In this document: one piece after another, positions 53,129 through 63,673 of the stretch
How positions within the stretch are numbered: position 1 is the first letter of the stretch
Layout: every line of letters starts with the position of its first letter
Source of the DNA: an uncultured Muribaculaceae bacterium
GTDB taxonomy: Bacteria; Bacteroidota; Bacteroidia; Bacteroidales; Muribaculaceae
Assembly: GCA_910578395.1 (NCBI GenBank)
Contig: CAJTPZ010000002.1
Span: 186,242 to 250,241, forward strand
Reading direction: 5' to 3'
DNA length: 64,000 bases
Position numbers and translations under genes: made by a program
Notes under the pieces: model-generated
What the model was told of the DNA's origin: nothing
Seen by the model: the letters and a program-made list of their open reading frames with translations, nothing else
Databases searched by the model: none

Positions 53129-53503
53129 TCGGTAGAAAATCAAGAGGGTGTCGGTTATAAACCTTTTTATGGCACCCGCCGGTGAAGCTAATCTTAAAGC
53201 ACTAACGATTTTAAACTCCCGGAAAAGACCTCTCCTCAGAGGTTAGGGATAATAAAAAATCCGTTTTTGAATTTCACATTTGCAAGCTGACTTAAAACGA
53301 AAGGTTGAGTAAACGTCCGGATTAAGGCTCAGGTGTGTCGGATGAGTTGAGAGAAAGTCTCCGATAAGACCTAATTTATTATAGCCGCTCTCATTAAGAA
53401 TCCAGGCAACGTTGAAGTGACAAGGGGTCATAGCTCTTCTCTCACGGAGCGACAGACCATAGGCAGCAGCCAAGCGCGAAGCAAAAACACTAAACAAACA
53501 GTA
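53129..53503 (+). other. Long structured spacer between rpsL and rpsG
   Basis: 375 bases without a supportable gene. Hairpins include ACCTCT-CCTC-AGAGGT (53228-53243) and GGGTG/CACCC (53146-53150 with 53173-53177). No TAnnTTTG promoter is evident. In E. coli the rpsL-rpsG spacer is the S7 autoregulatory site, but is only about 100 nt. Confidence 0.5.
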
Positions 53504-53980
53504 ATGAGAAAAGCAAAGCCCAAGAAAAGGGTTGTATTGCCCGATCCTGTGTTTAATGACGTCAAGGTGTCGAAATTTGTGAACCACCTGATGTATGACG
53601 GCAAAAAAAACACATCCTACACCATCTTCTACTCGGCACTCGAGCAGGTGAAGGCCAAGCTTCCCAATGAGGAGCTTACTCCACTGGAAGTATGGAAGAA
53701 GGCTCTCGACAACGTTACTCCTCAGGTTGAGGTGAAGTCGAGACGTGTAGGTGGCGCTACTTTCCAGGTGCCAACTGAAATCCGTCCGGATCGCAAGGAG
53801 TCGGTATCGATGAAAAATCTGATTTCTTATGCACGCCGCCGCGGTGGCAAGACGATGGCCGACAAACTCGCCGCTGAAATCGTCGATGCCTATAACGAGC
53901 AGGGTGGTGCATTTAAGCGTAAGGAAGACATGCACAAGATGGCAGAAGCCAACCGTGCTTTCGCACACTTCCGCTTCTGA
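53504..53980 (+). CDS. rpsG: 30S ribosomal protein S7
   Basis: 158 aa from ATG 53504 ([19 protein letters not shown]); the in-frame region from 53417 is spacer. [23 protein letters not shown] and [18 protein letters not shown] are diagnostic. It nucleates the 30S head. Confidence 0.97.
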   Translation: MRKAKPKKRVVLPDPVFNDVKVSKFVNHLMYDGKKNTSYTIFYSALEQVKAKLPNEELTPLEVWKKALDNVTPQVEVKSRRVGGATFQVPTEIRPDRKESVSMKNLISYARRRGGKTMADKLAAEIVDAYNEQGGAFKRKEDMHKMAEANRAFAHFRF

Positions 53981-54040
53981 TCTTTTGAAGTTTGAAAGTG
54001 CATCTATCATCAGATACGACGATCTTCCAATACAACTAAA

Positions 54041-56164
54041 ATGGCAAATAACGATCAGCTGAAATATACCCGCAACATCGGCATCATGGCTCACATTGAT
54101 GCGGGTAAGACAACAACTTCCGAGCGAATCCTGTTCTATACCGGTCTGACGCATAAGATCGGTGAGGTTCATGACGGCGCTGCCACCATGGACTGGATGG
54201 AGCAGGAGCAGGAGCGTGGTATTACTATCACCTCGGCTGCTACAACCGCTTTCTGGAAGTACAATGATGAAAAATATAAGATCAACCTTATTGACACTCC
54301 GGGACACGTTGACTTTACCGTTGAGGTAGAGCGCTCGCTCCGTGTGCTTGATGGCGCTGTGGCTGCATTCTGTGCTGTCGGTGGCGTTGAGCCCCAGTCG
54401 GAGACTGTATGGCGTCAGGCCGACAAGTACAACGTGCCGCGTATCGGCTACGTCAATAAGATGGACCGCTCCGGCGCAAACTTCTTTGAAGTCGTGCGTC
54501 AGCTTCGTGAGGTGCTCGGTGCAAATCCGTGCCCCATTCAGATTCCTATCGGTGCAGAAGAAACCTTCAAGGGTGTTGTAGACCTCGTGAAGATGAAGGC
54601 TATCTACTGGCATGATGAGGCTATGGGCGCAGACTATACCGAGGAGGAGATTCCCGCGAATCTTCTGGAAGAGGCTGAAGAGTGGCGTGACAAGATGCTC
54701 GAAAAGATCGCTGAGTACGATGATGACCTTATGGCCAAGTACTTTGACGATCCTTCGACGATCACCATGGATGAGATCAAGAAGGCTCTCCGTGCTGCAA
54801 CTTTGAAAATGGATATCGTTCCAATGATCTGCGGCAGCTCGTTTAAAAACAAGGGTGTTCAGTGTCTCCTCGACTCTGTATGTGCTTATCTTCCTTGCCC
54901 GCTCGACGCTGGTGCTATCGAGGGACATCCTGTCGATGATCCTGATGCGGTCATCACACGTGAGCCTTCGAGTGATGCTCCCATGTGTGCTCTCGCGTTT
55001 AAGATCGCAACAGACCCCTATGTAGGCCGTCTCTGCTTCTTCCGTGTTTATTCGGGTGACATCAATGCCGGCTCTTATGTGCTTAATTCCCGTTCTGGTA
55101 AGAAGGAGCGTATCAGCCGTCTTTTCCAGATGCACTCCAACAAGCAGAATTCCAAAGAGCAGATCGGTTGCGGTGATATAGGCGCTGGTGTAGGCTTCAA
55201 GGATATACGCACTGGTGATACCCTCTGTGCTGAGGATGCTCCGATCGTGCTTGAGGCTATGGACTTCCCCGATCCTGTGATCGGTATCGCTGTAGAGCCC
55301 AAGACCCAGAAGGATCTTGACAAGCTCGGCGTAGGTCTTCAGAAGCTTGCCGAGGAGGATCCCACATTCCGTGTGCAGACCAATGAAGAGACAGGTCAGA
55401 CTGTCATCTCCGGAATGGGTGAGCTTCACCTTGACATCATCATCGACCGTCTGCGTCGTGAGTTCAAAGTAGAGTGCAACCAGGGTCGTCCTCAGGTTAC
55501 TTATAAGGAAACAATCACCAAGCCGGTTGAGCTGCGTGAGGTCTTCAAGAAGCAGACCGGTGGTCGCGGTAAATTCGCCGATATCATCGTGCGCGTGGAG
55601 CCGGTTGATGAAGGCTTCGAAGGAGGTCTCCAGTTTGTCGACGAGGTTAAGGGCGGTAACATTCCCAAGGAGTTTATCCCCTCGATCCAGAAGGGCTTTA
55701 CGACTGCCATGAAGAACGGCGTGCTTGCCGGCTTCCCGGTTGAACAGCTCAAGGTGACCGTGATCGATGGCTCGTTCCACCCGGTTGACTCTGACCAGTT
55801 GTCATTTGAGCTCTGTGCTATCCAGGCCTTCAAGAAGGCTTCGGAAAAGGCCGGCCCGGTTCTTCTTGAGCCTATCATGAAGATTGAGGTTGTGACTCCG
55901 GAGGAGAGCATGGGTGACGTGATCAGTGACCTCAACAAGCGTCGCGGCCAGGTAGAAGGAATGGAGACTTCGCGTTCGGGTGCCCGTGTCGTAAAGGCAA
56001 AGGCTCCTCTTGCCGAAATGTTCGGCTACGTGACAGCTCTCCGTACAATCACTTCCGGACGTGCAACTTCTACAATGTCGTTCAGTCACTATAGCGAGGT
56101 CAGCAGCTCGATCGCCAAGAACGTGCTTACCGAGTGTCAGGGACGTGTCGACCTTATCAAATAA
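54041..56164 (+). CDS. fusA: Elongation factor G
   Basis: 707 aa. G1 [16 protein letters not shown]3 [19 protein letters not shown]4 NKMDR, then domains II-V with GGRGKFADI and [16 protein letters not shown]. It drives translocation and, with RRF, ribosome recycling. It is the canonical copy in the str operon. Confidence 0.98.
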   Translation: MANNDQLKYTRNIGIMAHIDAGKTTTSERILFYTGLTHKIGEVHDGAATMDWMEQEQERGITITSAATTAFWKYNDEKYKINLIDTPGHVDFTVEVERSLRVLDGAVAAFCAVGGVEPQSETVWRQADKYNVPRIGYVNKMDRSGANFFEVVRQLREVLGANPCPIQIPIGAEETFKGVVDLVKMKAIYWHDEAMGADYTEEEIPANLLEEAEEWRDKMLEKIAEYDDDLMAKYFDDPSTITMDEIKKALRAATLKMDIVPMICGSSFKNKGVQCLLDSVCAYLPCPLDAGAIEGHPVDDPDAVITREPSSDAPMCALAFKIATDPYVGRLCFFRVYSGDINAGSYVLNSRSGKKERISRLFQMHSNKQNSKEQIGCGDIGAGVGFKDIRTGDTLCAEDAPIVLEAMDFPDPVIGIAVEPKTQKDLDKLGVGLQKLAEEDPTFRVQTNEETGQTVISGMGELHLDIIIDRLRREFKVECNQGRPQVTYKETITKPVELREVFKKQTGGRGKFADIIVRVEPVDEGFEGGLQFVDEVKGGNIPKEFIPSIQKGFTTAMKNGVLAGFPVEQLKVTVIDGSFHPVDSDQLSFELCAIQAFKKASEKAGPVLLEPIMKIEVVTPEESMGDVISDLNKRRGQVEGMETSRSGARVVKAKAPLAEMFGYVTALRTITSGRATSTMSFSHYSEVSSSIAKNVLTECQGRVDLIK

Positions 56165-56186
56165 GTAAACTTCTCACACATTAGAT

Positions 56187-56492
56187 ATGAGCCAAAAAAT
56201 ACGTATCAAGCTCAAGAGCTATGACCACAATCTGGTGGACAAGTCGGCCGAGAAGATCGTGAAGACTGTGAAGTCGACCGGGGCAGTTATTTCGGGCCCG
56301 ATACCCCTGCCCACCCACAAGCGCATTTTCACGGTGAACCGTTCGACGTTTGTCAACAAGAAGAGCCGTGAGCAGTTCCAGCTTTCTTCTTTCAAGCGTC
56401 TGATCGATATCTACAACTCGACGGCCAAGACCGTTGACGCTCTGATGAAGCTCGAGCTCCCCAGTGGCGTAGAAGTGGAAATCAAGGTCTGA
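56187..56492 (+). CDS. rpsJ: 30S ribosomal protein S10
   Basis: 101 aa. [20 protein letters not shown] and [20 protein letters not shown]. Also NusE in antitermination complexes. 22 bases after fusA. Confidence 0.97.
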   Translation: MSQKIRIKLKSYDHNLVDKSAEKIVKTVKSTGAVISGPIPLPTHKRIFTVNRSTFVNKKSREQFQLSSFKRLIDIYNSTAKTVDALMKLELPSGVEVEIKV

Positions 56493-56539
56493 TCATTACA
56501 GGCCGTTAATAAGAAAATCAATTGCCGTATGGCCGGTAA

Positions 56540-56565
56540 CCGGAGTTCCCGGTGGGGAATTCCGG
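56540..56565 (+). promoter_or_regulatory. Hairpin in the rpsJ-rplC spacer
   Basis: CCGGAGTTCCC (56540-56550), loop GGTG, GGGAATTCCGG (56555-56565): an 11-bp stem with one G-T pair. No U tract, so it is not a normal terminator; candidate autoregulatory site. Confidence 0.5.
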
Positions 56566-56620
56566 TGCGGGTTGTCGGTATTGAGGCAATAAAGTACAAA
56601 TCCCAACAGTAAACGTAGAA

Positions 56621-57238
56621 ATGCCAGGATTAATTGGAAAGAAAATCGGAATGACATCCGTTTTCAGTGCCGACGGCAAGAATGTGCCGTGCACTGTTAT
56701 CGAAGTTGGCCCCTGCGTGGTTACTCAGGTCAAGACTGTTGAGACCGACGGCTATAATGCCCTTCAGCTCGGTTTTGGTGCTCAGAAGGAAAAGCATCTG
56801 ACGCAGCCCGAGATCGGTCACTTCAAGAAAGCCGGAGTAGCACCTCAGCGCCACTTGGCCGAGTTCAAAGGTTTCGAGGGTGACTACAAGATGGGTGACA
56901 CCATCTCGGTTGACTTCTTCAGCGAGTCTGATTTTGTCGATGTCGTAGGTACCTCGAAAGGTAAGGGTTATCAGGGCGTGGTGAAGCGTCATGGTTTTGG
57001 TGGCGTAGGTCAGAGCACCCACGGCCAGCACAACCGTCTTCGTGCTCCCGGTGCTGTCGGCGCCTGCTCCTATCCTGCAAAGGTGTTCAAGGGAATGCGC
57101 ATGGCCGGCCAGATGGGCAACGAGCGTGTTACCGTTCAAAACCTGCAGGTGGTGAAAATCATCCCCGAGCATAACCTGATGATGATTAAGGGCTCAATAC
57201 CCGGAGCCAAGGGTTCAATCGTAATGATCGAGAAGTAA
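56621..57238 (+). CDS. rplC: 50S ribosomal protein L3
   Basis: 205 aa. [15 protein letters not shown] and the [20 protein letters not shown] loop reaching the peptidyl transferase centre. Preceded by a hairpin-bearing 128-bp spacer. Confidence 0.97.
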   Translation: MPGLIGKKIGMTSVFSADGKNVPCTVIEVGPCVVTQVKTVETDGYNALQLGFGAQKEKHLTQPEIGHFKKAGVAPQRHLAEFKGFEGDYKMGDTISVDFFSESDFVDVVGTSKGKGYQGVVKRHGFGGVGQSTHGQHNRLRAPGAVGACSYPAKVFKGMRMAGQMGNERVTVQNLQVVKIIPEHNLMMIKGSIPGAKGSIVMIEK

Positions 57239-57244
57239 ACGGAA

Positions 57245-57865
57245 ATGGAACTCGCAGTCTATAATATAAAGGGCGAAGACACCGGCCGCAAGGTAGAGCT
57301 GAGCGAAGAGGTGTTTGGTATCGAGCCCAATGAGCACGCCATTTATTTGGACGTGAAGCAGTACTTGGCCAACCAGCGTCAGGGAACTCACAAATCGAAA
57401 GAGCGCAGCGAGGTTTCCGGCTCCACCCGTAAGCTCCACAAGCAGAAAGGTGGCGGCGGCAGCCGTATCGGCGACATCAACTCACCTGTTCTGGTGGGTG
57501 GCGGACGTGTATTCGGTCCCCGTCCCCGCGACTATCGTTTCAAGCTCAACAAGAAGATAAAACAGCTTGCACGCAAGAGCGCGCTTTCACTCAAGGCACG
57601 CGAAGGCGAGATCATGGTGGTTGAGAACTTCACAATCGAAGCTCCGAAGACTAAAGATTTTATAAATATTGTGAAAAATCTTAAAGTTGACGGTAAGAAG
57701 GTGTTGGTCGTTTTACCCTCCCAGGATAAAAACGTATATTTGTCGTCGAGAAATGTGCCTGATGCAGTGGTTACTACTGCAGCGGACATCAATACGTATA
57801 CGCTTCTCAACAACAAGGCTATCCTCCTTGCCGAGGGTTGCCTCGAGGCGATTAATAAACTTTAA
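57245..57865 (+). CDS. rplD: 50S ribosomal protein L4
   Basis: 206 aa. The tunnel loop is [19 protein letters not shown], then [21 protein letters not shown]. In E. coli L4 is the repressor of the S10 operon. Confidence 0.97.
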   Translation: MELAVYNIKGEDTGRKVELSEEVFGIEPNEHAIYLDVKQYLANQRQGTHKSKERSEVSGSTRKLHKQKGGGGSRIGDINSPVLVGGGRVFGPRPRDYRFKLNKKIKQLARKSALSLKAREGEIMVVENFTIEAPKTKDFINIVKNLKVDGKKVLVVLPSQDKNVYLSSRNVPDAVVTTAADINTYTLLNNKAILLAEGCLEAINKL

Positions 57866-57886
57866 GGCCCCAGAAAGAGAAAAGCA

Positions 57887-58177
57887 ATGGACATACAGAT
57901 TATTCCCGTTGTAACGGAAAAGGCAAACCGCCTTACCGACAAGCTCAACCGCTACACTTTCCGTGTGACGGAGTCGGCCAACAAGTTTCAGATCAAAGAT
58001 CTCGTGGAGAAGCTCTACGGCGTAAAAGTCGAGGCTGTCAACACGATGGTTGTGCGTGGTAAAAACAAGTCGCGTTACACAAAGAGCGGTCTTCTCCGCG
58101 GCAAGACTGCCGGTTGGAAAAAGGCAGTCGTTACGCTGGCTGAGGGTGCTACAATCGACTTTTATAGCAATATCTGA
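57887..58177 (+). CDS. rplW: 50S ribosomal protein L23
   Basis: 96 aa. [21 protein letters not shown] and [18 protein letters not shown]. Docking site for trigger factor and SRP at the exit tunnel. Confidence 0.96.
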   Translation: MDIQIIPVVTEKANRLTDKLNRYTFRVTESANKFQIKDLVEKLYGVKVEAVNTMVVRGKNKSRYTKSGLLRGKTAGWKKAVVTLAEGATIDFYSNI

Positions 58178-58200
58178 CAGAAATATCTGATCAAATCATA

Positions 58201-59028
58201 ATGGCAGTAAGAAAATTCAAGCCCACCACACCTGGGCAGCGACACAAGGTTATTGGCGTGTTCAAAGGAGTGATAACTGCCACCACGCCAGAAAAATCTC
58301 TTACAGTCGGAATCAACGGTACAGGCGGTCGTAACGCCGAGGGTCATCTGACCACACGCTATCGCGGCGGAGGCCACAAGCGTAAGTACCGTATCATCGA
58401 CTTCAAGAGAAACAAGACAGGTGTGCCCGCAGTAGTAAAGTCGATCGAGTACGATCCTAACCGTTCGGCCCGCATCGCACTCCTCTACTACGTGGACGGA
58501 GCGAAAGCCTATATCGTGGCACCTAACGGCCTTGAAGTGGGCCAGCAGGTGGTAAGCGGCCCCGAGGCTGCTCCCGAAGTAGGAAACGCGCTTCCTCTCA
58601 ATAAGATTCCCGTGGGAACCGTAGTGCATAACATCGAGCTTCGTCCCGGACAGGGTGCGCTTATGGCGCGTTCGGCCGGTACTTTCGCCCAGATTGTTTC
58701 GCGCGACGGAAACTACGTGATAGTCAAGTTGCCTTCAGGCGAAACCCGCCGTATACTTGGCGAGTGCATGGCTACTGTCGGCGTTGTCGGCAACAGCGAG
58801 CACTCTCTGGAGCGTTCAGGCAAGGCCGGCCGCAGCCGTTGGCTCGGTCGTCGTCCTCACAACCGTGGTGTTGTCATGAACCCTGTAGACCACCCCATGG
58901 GCGGTGGTGAAGGCCGTGCATCGGGCGGACATCCCCGCTCGCGCAAGGGTCTCTATTCTAAGGGCCTGAAGACGCGCAAGCCTAAGAAGCTCTCCAATAA
59001 GTATATTATCGAGCGCAGGAAGAAATAA
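58201..59028 (+). CDS. rplB: 50S ribosomal protein L2
   Basis: 275 aa. [19 protein letters not shown], then [20 protein letters not shown] and [19 protein letters not shown] with the conserved His near the peptidyl transferase centre. Confidence 0.98.
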   Translation: MAVRKFKPTTPGQRHKVIGVFKGVITATTPEKSLTVGINGTGGRNAEGHLTTRYRGGGHKRKYRIIDFKRNKTGVPAVVKSIEYDPNRSARIALLYYVDGAKAYIVAPNGLEVGQQVVSGPEAAPEVGNALPLNKIPVGTVVHNIELRPGQGALMARSAGTFAQIVSRDGNYVIVKLPSGETRRILGECMATVGVVGNSEHSLERSGKAGRSRWLGRRPHNRGVVMNPVDHPMGGGEGRASGGHPRSRKGLYSKGLKTRKPKKLSNKYIIERRKK

Positions 59029-59052
59029 TCAATCTTGACTATCTGAATCAAC

Positions 59053-59322
59053 ATGAGTCGTTCACTGAAAAAAGGACCCTTTATCAGCATCAAGCTGGAG
59101 AAGAAGGTATCCGATATGGATGCAACTGGCAAGAAGTCGGTAATCAAGACTTGGAGCCGTGCCTCGATGATAGCCCCTGAATTTGTAGGCCACACTTTTG
59201 CCGTGCACAATGGCAACAAGTTTATTCCCGTTTATGTGACGGAGAATATGGTAGGCCACAAGCTGGGTGAGTTTGCGCCTACGCGCACCTTCCGCGGCCA
59301 CGCCGGCAACAAGAAAAAGTAA
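59053..59322 (+). CDS. rpsS: 30S ribosomal protein S19
   Basis: 89 aa. [18 protein letters not shown] and [21 protein letters not shown]. 30S head, near the intersubunit bridge. Confidence 0.97.
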   Translation: MSRSLKKGPFISIKLEKKVSDMDATGKKSVIKTWSRASMIAPEFVGHTFAVHNGNKFIPVYVTENMVGHKLGEFAPTRTFRGHAGNKKK

Positions 59323-59374
59323 GCCGGAACGGGTCAAATCATAAACTGAATATTAAAAAGCTTACATCGCAACT

Positions 59375-59788
59375 ATGGGAGTAAGAAAAAGAGAGGCTGC
59401 CGACCAGCGGAAGGAAGAGCAGAAGCACATAGCTTTCGCAAAGCTCACCAACGTTCCGTCGTCGCCGCGCAAGATGCGCCTGGTAGCCGACCTTGTGCGC
59501 GGCAAGGAAGTGTTCCGTGCGCTGGGTATCCTCAAGTTCTCCAATAAGGAGGCAGCTGCCCGTCTGGAGAAGCTCGTACGTTCGGCCATTGCCAACTGGG
59601 AGGCCAAGAACGAGCGCAAAGCAGAGTCCGGGGAGCTTTACATCAGCACTATATTCGTAAATCCGGCACCGATGCTGAAGCGTCTGCGCCCTGCTCCTCA
59701 GGGCCGTGGCTACCGCATCCGCAAGCGGTCCAACCATGTCACCGTGGTGCTTGACACCATTGACAATGATAAAAAACACGAAGCTTAA
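59375..59788 (+). CDS. rplV: 50S ribosomal protein L22
   Basis: 137 aa, with an N-terminal extension ([18 protein letters not shown]). [21 protein letters not shown] and the tunnel hairpin [20 protein letters not shown]. Confidence 0.96.
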   Translation: MGVRKREAADQRKEEQKHIAFAKLTNVPSSPRKMRLVADLVRGKEVFRALGILKFSNKEAAARLEKLVRSAIANWEAKNERKAESGELYISTIFVNPAPMLKRLRPAPQGRGYRIRKRSNHVTVVLDTIDNDKKHEA

Positions 59789-59794
59789 CAGTAT

Positions 59795-60517
59795 ATGGGA
59801 CAGAAAGTAAATCCGATCAGCAATCGTCTTGGCGTCATCCGCGGCTGGGATTCCAACTGGTTCGGCGGCAAGAAGTACGGTGATACTCTGCTCGAAGATG
59901 CCAAGCTTCGTAAGTATCTCAACGTCCGTCTGGCAAAGTCAAGTGTGTCGCGCATAGTAATCGAGCGCACACTCAAGCTCATCACTATCACTGTCTGCAC
60001 CTCGCGTCCTGGCCTTATCATAGGCAAGGGTGGCACAGAGGTCGACAAACTCAAGGAAGAGTTGAAGAAGATCACCGACAAGGAGGTCCAGATCAACATC
60101 TTTGAGGTGAAGCGTCCGGAGCTTGACGCCGAGATCGTCGCTGCCAACGTGGCCCGTCAGATCGAAGGTAAGATCGCTTATCGCCGTGCGGTGAAGATGG
60201 CTATCGCATCGACAATGCGTGCCGGTGCCGAGGGTATCAAAATCCAGGTTTCCGGTCGTCTGAACGGTGCCGAGATCGCCCGCTCCGAGATGTTTAAGGA
60301 GGGTCGCACTCCGCTTCACACTTTCCGTGCCGATATCGACTATGCTCTTGTCGAGGCCCACACCAAGGTGGGTGTGATCGGTGTGAAGGTGTGGATCTGC
60401 CGTGGCGAAGTCTATGGCAAGCGTGATCTCTCACCTGCATTTGGCGCAACCCAGAAGGAGGAGCGTCGTGAGGAGCGTCGTGGTGGCTTCCGCAAGCCCC
60501 GCGGTGGAAATCGTTGA
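59795..60517 (+). CDS. rpsC: 30S ribosomal protein S3
   Basis: 240 aa. KH domain with [21 protein letters not shown]-terminal [21 protein letters not shown]; Arg-rich tail. Lines the mRNA entry channel. Confidence 0.97.
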   Translation: MGQKVNPISNRLGVIRGWDSNWFGGKKYGDTLLEDAKLRKYLNVRLAKSSVSRIVIERTLKLITITVCTSRPGLIIGKGGTEVDKLKEELKKITDKEVQINIFEVKRPELDAEIVAANVARQIEGKIAYRRAVKMAIASTMRAGAEGIKIQVSGRLNGAEIARSEMFKEGRTPLHTFRADIDYALVEAHTKVGVIGVKVWICRGEVYGKRDLSPAFGATQKEERREERRGGFRKPRGGNR

Positions 60518-60549
60518 ACAATATTGCATTGAATCTACAATAGCAGAAA

Positions 60550-60981
60550 ATGTTACAACCAAAGAAAACAAAGTTTCGCCGACAGCAAAAAGGTCGCATG
60601 AAAGGCAACGCGCAGCGTGGCAATCAGCTGGCCTTCGGATCGTTTGGTATCAAGACACTTGAGGCCAAATGGATCACCGGCCGCCAGATTGAGGCTGCCC
60701 GTATTGCTGTTACCCGTTACATGCAGCGCCAGGGACAAATCTGGATCAGAATCTTCCCCGACAAGCCCATTACCAAGAAGCCTGCAGAGGTGCGTATGGG
60801 TAAAGGTAAAGGTTCGCCCGAGGGATTTGTAGCGCCTGTTACACCGGGACGTATGATTATCGAAGTAGAGGGCGTTAGCTATGACATCGCTAAGGAAGCA
60901 CTCCGTCTGGCCGCTCAGAAACTTCCCGTGACCACCAAGTTTGTGGTGCGCCGCGACTATGACCCCACTCAAAACGTCTAA
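60550..60981 (+). CDS. rplP: 50S ribosomal protein L16
   Basis: 143 aa. [54 protein letters not shown]. Stabilises A-site tRNA. Confidence 0.98.
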   Translation: MLQPKKTKFRRQQKGRMKGNAQRGNQLAFGSFGIKTLEAKWITGRQIEAARIAVTRYMQRQGQIWIRIFPDKPITKKPAEVRMGKGKGSPEGFVAPVTPGRMIIEVEGVSYDIAKEALRLAAQKLPVTTKFVVRRDYDPTQNV

Positions 60982-60987
60982 GCCGCC

Positions 60988-61185
60988 ATGAAACAGGAAG
61001 AGATAAAAGAGATGGCCACAGCCGACCTCAAAGAGCGTCTGGCCCAGATGGAGAAAGAGTATCGCCAGCTTAAGGCTCAGCATGCAGTGAGCCCGATCGA
61101 CAGCCCTGCCAAGATCACCAAGGACCGCAAGGTCATAGCTCGCGTGAAGACAGAACTCCGCATGCGTGAAATCAACAATAAGTAA
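60988..61185 (+). CDS. rpmC: 50S ribosomal protein L29
   Basis: 65 aa helical hairpin: [20 protein letters not shown] and [15 protein letters not shown]. Six bases after rplP. Confidence 0.95.
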   Translation: MKQEEIKEMATADLKERLAQMEKEYRQLKAQHAVSPIDSPAKITKDRKVIARVKTELRMREINNK

Positions 61186-61196
61186 GCCGCATCGAT

Positions 61197-61454
61197 ATGG
61201 AAACTAGAAATCTGCGCAAAGAGCGCGTCGGTGTGGTGTCGAGCAACAAGGCCGACAAGACTATCACTGTGACAGTGAAGTGGAAGGAGAAACATCCGAT
61301 CTACGGCAAGTTTGTCAATAAGACCAAGAAGTTCCACGCCCACGACGAGAAGAACGAGTGCAGCATCGGCGATACGGTGCGCCTCATGGAGACCCGTCCC
61401 TTGAGCAAGACCAAGAGATGGCGTTTAGTTGAAATTATTGAAAAGGTTAAATAA
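61197..61454 (+). CDS. rpsQ: 30S ribosomal protein S17
   Basis: 85 aa. [19 protein letters not shown] and [20 protein letters not shown]. Confidence 0.97.
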   Translation: METRNLRKERVGVVSSNKADKTITVTVKWKEKHPIYGKFVNKTKKFHAHDEKNECSIGDTVRLMETRPLSKTKRWRLVEIIEKVK

Positions 61455-61460
61455 CGAGCC

Positions 61461-61826
61461 ATGATACAGACTGAATCACGCCTTACAGTCGCTGACAACA
61501 GCGGCGCCAAGGAGGCACTGTGCATCCATGTGCTCGGAGGCACCGGACGCCGTTATGCATCGGTAGGCGACATCATAGTGGTGTCGGTGAAAAATGTCAT
61601 TCCGTCGTCTGACATTAAGAAGGGCACGGTATCCAAGGCCGTTGTGGTGCGCACCAAGAAAGAGGTGCGTCGTCCCGACGGGTCTTATATCCGCTTCGAC
61701 GATAATGCCTGTGTGCTGCTCAACAATGCCGGCGAGCTTCGCGGCACACGTATCTTCGGTCCGGTAGCGCGCGAGCTGCGTGCCACCAACATGAAGATTG
61801 TGTCGCTGGCGCCCGAGGTGCTTTGA
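61461..61826 (+). CDS. rplN: 50S ribosomal protein L14
   Basis: 121 aa. [20 protein letters not shown], then [18 protein letters not shown] and [20 protein letters not shown]. Confidence 0.98.
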   Translation: MIQTESRLTVADNSGAKEALCIHVLGGTGRRYASVGDIIVVSVKNVIPSSDIKKGTVSKAVVVRTKKEVRRPDGSYIRFDDNACVLLNNAGELRGTRIFGPVARELRATNMKIVSLAPEVL

Positions 61827-61873
61827 GAAAGAGACAGACGTCGAACCATCCCCATCAAGAAGCAAGCTAAGAA

Positions 61874-62197
61874 ATGAGCAAGTTAAAGATAAAGAAAGGC
61901 GACACTGTCTATGTTCTTTCCGGCGAGGACCGTGGCCGTCAGGGCCGCGTCCTCGAGGTGCTTCCCAAGAAGGAGCGCGCCATCGTGGAAGGCATAAACA
62001 TTGTCTCGAAGAGCGCCAAGCCAAGCGCCAAGCATCCGCAGGGAGGCATCATCAAGATGGAGGCTCCGCTGCACATTTCCAACCTGAGCCTGATCGATCC
62101 CAAGAGCGGCAAACCCACCCGTGTGGGCTTCCGCAAGGATGAGAAGGGCAAGACGGTTCGTTATTCCAAGAAATCAGGAGAGGAGATCAAGCAATGA
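61874..62197 (+). CDS. rplX: 50S ribosomal protein L24
   Basis: 107 aa. [20 protein letters not shown] (KOW motif) and [20 protein letters not shown]. Its TGA overlaps the rplE ATG by four bases. Confidence 0.97.
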   Translation: MSKLKIKKGDTVYVLSGEDRGRQGRVLEVLPKKERAIVEGINIVSKSAKPSAKHPQGGIIKMEAPLHISNLSLIDPKSGKPTRVGFRKDEKGKTVRYSKKSGEEIKQ

Positions 62198-62742
62198 GCC
62201 AGAACAGTGTAAAGAAAGACTATCAGGAGCGCATCATGCCTGCTCTGATCAAGGAGTTCAGCTACACGACTCCTATGCAGGTTCCCCGCCTTGAGAAGAT
62301 TGTGATCAACCAGGGTCTCGGAGCTGCGACTCAGGACAAGAAGATCATTGAGACCGCTATCAACGAGCTGACTGCCATCACCGGCCAGAAGGCTGTTGCG
62401 ACCTTGTCGCGTAAGGACATCTCTAACTTCAAGGTTAGAAAGAAGATGCCTATCGGTGTGCGGGTGACTCTCCGTCGTGAGAAGATGTATGAGTTTCTGG
62501 AGCGTCTCGTAAGAGTCGCCCTGCCTCGTATCCGCGACTTCAAAGGCATCAACAGCAAGCTCGACGGCCGCGGCAACTACACTCTGGGTGTGACCGAGCA
62601 GATCATTTTTCCGGAGATCAACATCGACTCGATTTCCAAGCTCATGGGTATGAACATCACCTTCGTTACAACGGCTAACACCGATGAAGAGGGATATGCT
62701 CTGCTCAAGCAGTTTGGACTTCCCTTCAAGAACGCTAAATAA
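62194..62742 (+). CDS. rplE: 50S ribosomal protein L5
   Basis: 182 aa. [20 protein letters not shown] and [18 protein letters not shown]. Binds 5S rRNA; ATGA-coupled to rplX. Confidence 0.97.
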   Translation: MSQNSVKKDYQERIMPALIKEFSYTTPMQVPRLEKIVINQGLGAATQDKKIIETAINELTAITGQKAVATLSRKDISNFKVRKKMPIGVRVTLRREKMYEFLERLVRVALPRIRDFKGINSKLDGRGNYTLGVTEQIIFPEINIDSISKLMGMNITFVTTANTDEEGYALLKQFGLPFKNAK

Positions 62743-62756
62743 GAGAGCACTCAACT

Positions 62757-63026
62757 ATGGCAAAAGAATCCATGAAGGCTCGTGAGGTGAAGCGTCAGAA
62801 GCTCGTAGCCCGCTATGCGGCCAAGAAGGCTGCTCTCAAGGAGGCAGGTGACTACGAGGGACTTCAGAAGCTTCCCAAGAACGCCTCGAGCGTGCGTCTG
62901 CACAACCGTTGCAGCATCACCGGGCGTCCCAAGGGCTACATCCGACAGTTTGGCATTTCGCGTATTCAGTTCCGTGAAATGGCTTCGGCGGGCTTGATTC
63001 CCGGTGTGAAGAAGGCAAGCTGGTAA
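62757..63026 (+). CDS. rpsN: 30S ribosomal protein S14, zinc-free type
   Basis: 89 aa. [20 protein letters not shown] and [17 protein letters not shown]. Only one Cys, so the longer zinc-independent form rather than the CxxC type. Confidence 0.97.
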   Translation: MAKESMKAREVKRQKLVARYAAKKAALKEAGDYEGLQKLPKNASSVRLHNRCSITGRPKGYIRQFGISRIQFREMASAGLIPGVKKASW

Positions 63027-63253
63027 AAAATCATCGAGGCGACCGGGGATTTCAGCAGATCCCCGGGGATAGCCGAGATATTGGCAACTGATTAGAGTCT
63101 GGCGTCGGTCATGCTCCCGGACGGGAGAACAGACAGGTGCCGACCCGGGCCGGGGAGTCTTGTCGGATATGATGATTTTTCCGAAGACGCAAGGCAATTA
63201 AATATTGTCGGGAGTTAGACGAATGTCCCGATCAATTTAACAAACAAATCAAA
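63027..63253 (+). promoter_or_regulatory. GC-rich structured spacer between rpsN and rpsH
   Basis: 227 bases with stem A CCGGGGAT/ATCCCCGG (63043-63066) and stem B CTCCCG/CGGGAG (63114-63127). Stem B is enclosed by GTCGG (63104-63108) and CCGAC (63140-63144). No U tract and no promoter element; neighbouring genes are 5-60 bases apart, so this is an outlier and a candidate autoregulatory element. Confidence 0.5.
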
Positions 63254-63652
63254 ATGACTGATCCCATAGCAGATTATCTGACAAGATTGAGGAACGCTAT
63301 CCACGCCGGTCACCGTGTGGTGGAGGTGCCTGCCTCAAACTTGAAAAAAGAGATCACAAAGATCCTTTTTGACCAGGGCTATATACTTAACTACAAGTTT
63401 ATAGACGGTGTCAACACGCAGGGCGTGATAAAGATAGCGCTGAAATATGATCCGGTAGACCGCGTGAATGCCATCAAGGGCCTCAAGCGTGTATCGCGTC
63501 CGGGTCTTCGGCAGTATACCGGCTACAAAGATATGCCGCGAGTGCTCAATGGTCTTGGCATCGCCATTCTTTCGACTTCGAAGGGAGTGATGACCAACAA
63601 GAAGGCTGCCGAGGAGAAGATCGGCGGTGAAGTGCTTTGCTATGTTTATTGA
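63254..63652 (+). CDS. rpsH: 30S ribosomal protein S8
   Basis: 132 aa. DPIADYLTRLRNAIHAGHR and VSRPGLRQYTGYKDMPRVLNG, AILSTSKGVMTNKKA. In E. coli S8 represses the spc operon through the rplX-rplE mRNA. Confidence 0.97.
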   Translation: MTDPIADYLTRLRNAIHAGHRVVEVPASNLKKEITKILFDQGYILNYKFIDGVNTQGVIKIALKYDPVDRVNAIKGLKRVSRPGLRQYTGYKDMPRVLNGLGIAILSTSKGVMTNKKAAEEKIGGEVLCYVY

Positions 63653-63673
63653 TTTTAAGGGAGGACTTCAATT

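Noticed and set aside
53243-55780. 845-codon minus-strand open frame across rpsG and fusA
   Set aside because: It is the antisense shadow of high-confidence rpsG and fusA, driven by their codon bias; the product is His/Leu/Arg rich with no family features.
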